Assembly (NCBI GenBank): GCA_902490365.1
Contig: CABUDQ010000023.1
Location: 1-31,819, forward strand
Length of the DNA stretch: 31,819 nt
DNA from: an uncultured Collinsella sp.
GTDB lineage: Bacteria > Actinomycetota > Coriobacteriia > Coriobacteriales > Coriobacteriaceae
Direction of reading: 5' to 3'
Below the pieces are notes generated by a model, which was given only the letters and a program-made list of their open reading frames with translations, did no database searches and was not told where the DNA came from. Both the position numbers and the translations under genes were made by a program. Below, piece after piece: positions 30,911-31,819 of this stretch (position 1 is the first letter of the stretch; every line of letters starts with the position of its first letter).

Positions 30911-31819
30911 CTATTTTCCAGTGCGCGCGTTGTATGAACCAAAGTGCGATGTAATCATTTTTAGAGTTTGCTTGGGCCCCTTGTTCCATACGTTATACAA
31001 GCCCTCGCCCACAAGGTCCTTGGCGTATGCGCAGTAGCTGATTTTAGGATTGGCGATGCCCATATACTCGGCATAGAGCTTTTTGGCCGCGGGGGTAACG
31101 CGAGGATTGGCAAATACCAGCTCTTGCGGCATGCGTTCGAACATCCTGTGGATCGCCCGCTCGATTTCGGGGTGCCCCTCAATTCCGGTGTGCTCAATCA
31201 TGATGCCCATATAGGTGAAGCCGCGTGTGATTTGCGGTGTCCAGACGGCGGAGTCGGTGACGTTGAGCCGCTCAAGAATATCGACCATGTCGTTCCAGCG
31301 ATTAAACGGCATCAAGGGGTCACGCTTTGCCAGGGCGGCCGCCTTTTCGGGTGTTTCCTCTCGGTAGCAATAATACGGCTTGGGCCAGTAAGCGATGGCC
31401 TTTGCCTGGCATAGCGTTTCGACGAGGAATGGATTATCGGCCCAACCTGCACCGGGGATTTCCTTAAACCAGATATTGTTTTGCATCAGGAAGTCGCGAC
31501 GATAGATTGCCGACCAAATGGACGGATGGTGAGCCAGCAGGTGTGGAGCGTCGTGAATGGTGAATGGTTGCCGAGACGGTTTGATGCGACCACGATATGC
31601 GCAATGTAGTTTGACCTCTTGGGGGGTATCGGGGTTGCGAATGATCCAATACGGGGTCTCGATAATGTCGAGCTTGTTCGGATCGCCAAATTCGCGCTTG
31701 GCAAAGGAAAGCATGTCGGAGTACATTCCGGGCTCGATCCAGTCATCGGGCTCGAGGATGGCAATCCAGTCGCCCTTTGCCTCGCGAACGCCCAGATTGC
31801 AGGTTGCGCCGTAACCCTG
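30911..31819 (-). CDS. Family 2 glycosyltransferase, 5' end beyond the window
   Basis: The frame is open to the window edge at 31819, so the start lies outside. Visible residues include NLGVREAKGDWIAILEPDDW, the GT-A segment just before and including the metal-binding Asp-Asp pair, and IPGAGWADNPFLVETL, which carries an acidic residue in the usual place of the catalytic base. The sequence then runs to the stop at 30911-30913. The C-terminal about 170 residues are specific to this subgroup. It lies 4 bp before the acyltransferase-3 start, so the two form an operon. It probably adds a sugar to a surface polymer. Confidence 0.85.
   Translation of the reverse strand, partial: QGYGATCNLGVREAKGDWIAILEPDDWIEPGMYSDMLSFAKREFGDPNKLDIIETPYWIIRNPDTPQEVKLHCAYRGRIKPSRQPFTIHDAPHLLAHHPSIWSAIYRRDFLMQNNIWFKEIPGAGWADNPFLVETLCQAKAIAYWPKPYYCYREETPEKAAALAKRDPLMPFNRWNDMVDILERLNVTDSAVWTPQITRGFTYMGIMIEHTGIEGHPEIERAIHRMFERMPQELVFANPRVTPAAKKLYAEYMGIANPKISYCAYAKDLVGEGLYNVWNKGPKQTLKMITSHFGSYNARTGK

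Overview
The window is a 31.8-kb, GC-rich chromosomal stretch of a bacterium that is most likely a Coriobacteriia member close to Collinsella. The evidence is the Rho factor with a very long Ala/Lys/Arg-rich N-terminus, a CarD-type regulator, a SufCBDSU operon with a divergent Rrf2 regulator, a GGGtGRT-protein module, and an LPxTG-like surface protein. The genus call is an inference from gene content and style. No rRNA or other taxonomic marker is present.

Layout. Positions 1-8500 hold housekeeping genes: carD (-), argS (+), a 900-bp repeat-rich gap, rho (+), then an unknown Ala-rich membrane-anchored protein followed by a VanZ-like protein (+). Positions 8500-10800 carry a ROK sugar kinase and a class I aminotransferase, both on the minus strand. 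Positions 10900-11240 hold a tRNA cluster (His-GTG, Lys-CTT, Lys-CTT). It is followed by about 570 bp of relic DNA with a duplicated tRNA-Lys 3' end and a dinD fragment, which suggests an old integration site. A flavoprotein oxidoreductase follows at 11811-13337 (-).

Positions 13500-22520 are dominated by Fe-S cluster biology. A two-gene module (a NifU/IscU-like scaffold-type protein followed by a GGGtGRT protein, -) is followed by a REP-associated tyrosine transposase (RAYT, +). Next come the suf operon (sufC-sufB-sufD-sufS-sufU, -) and the divergent Rrf2 regulator with three cysteine ligands (+). Three copies of a 29-bp imperfect palindrome lie here, one over the sufU stop codon and two in the suf/rrf2 intergenic region. 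They could be REP elements or operators of the Rrf2 protein. Just downstream of rrf2, and probably cotranscribed with it, is a MntA-HepT (MNT/HEPN) toxin-antitoxin pair.

Positions 23300-31819 are accessory and envelope genes: a secreted, sortase-anchored protein with a possible lysozyme-like domain; a predicted AAA-ATPase/nuclease-family protein whose catalytic motifs look decayed; and a surface-polysaccharide-type group. That group has a GT2 glycosyltransferase, a polytopic membrane protein that may be split in two, an acyltransferase-3 protein, and a GT2 glycosyltransferase cut by the window edge.

No CRISPR array, complete insertion sequence or prophage was seen. The points most worth following are the palindrome family around suf, the GGGtGRT module, the 148-bp nested inverted repeat upstream of rho, and the degenerate AAA-ATPase.
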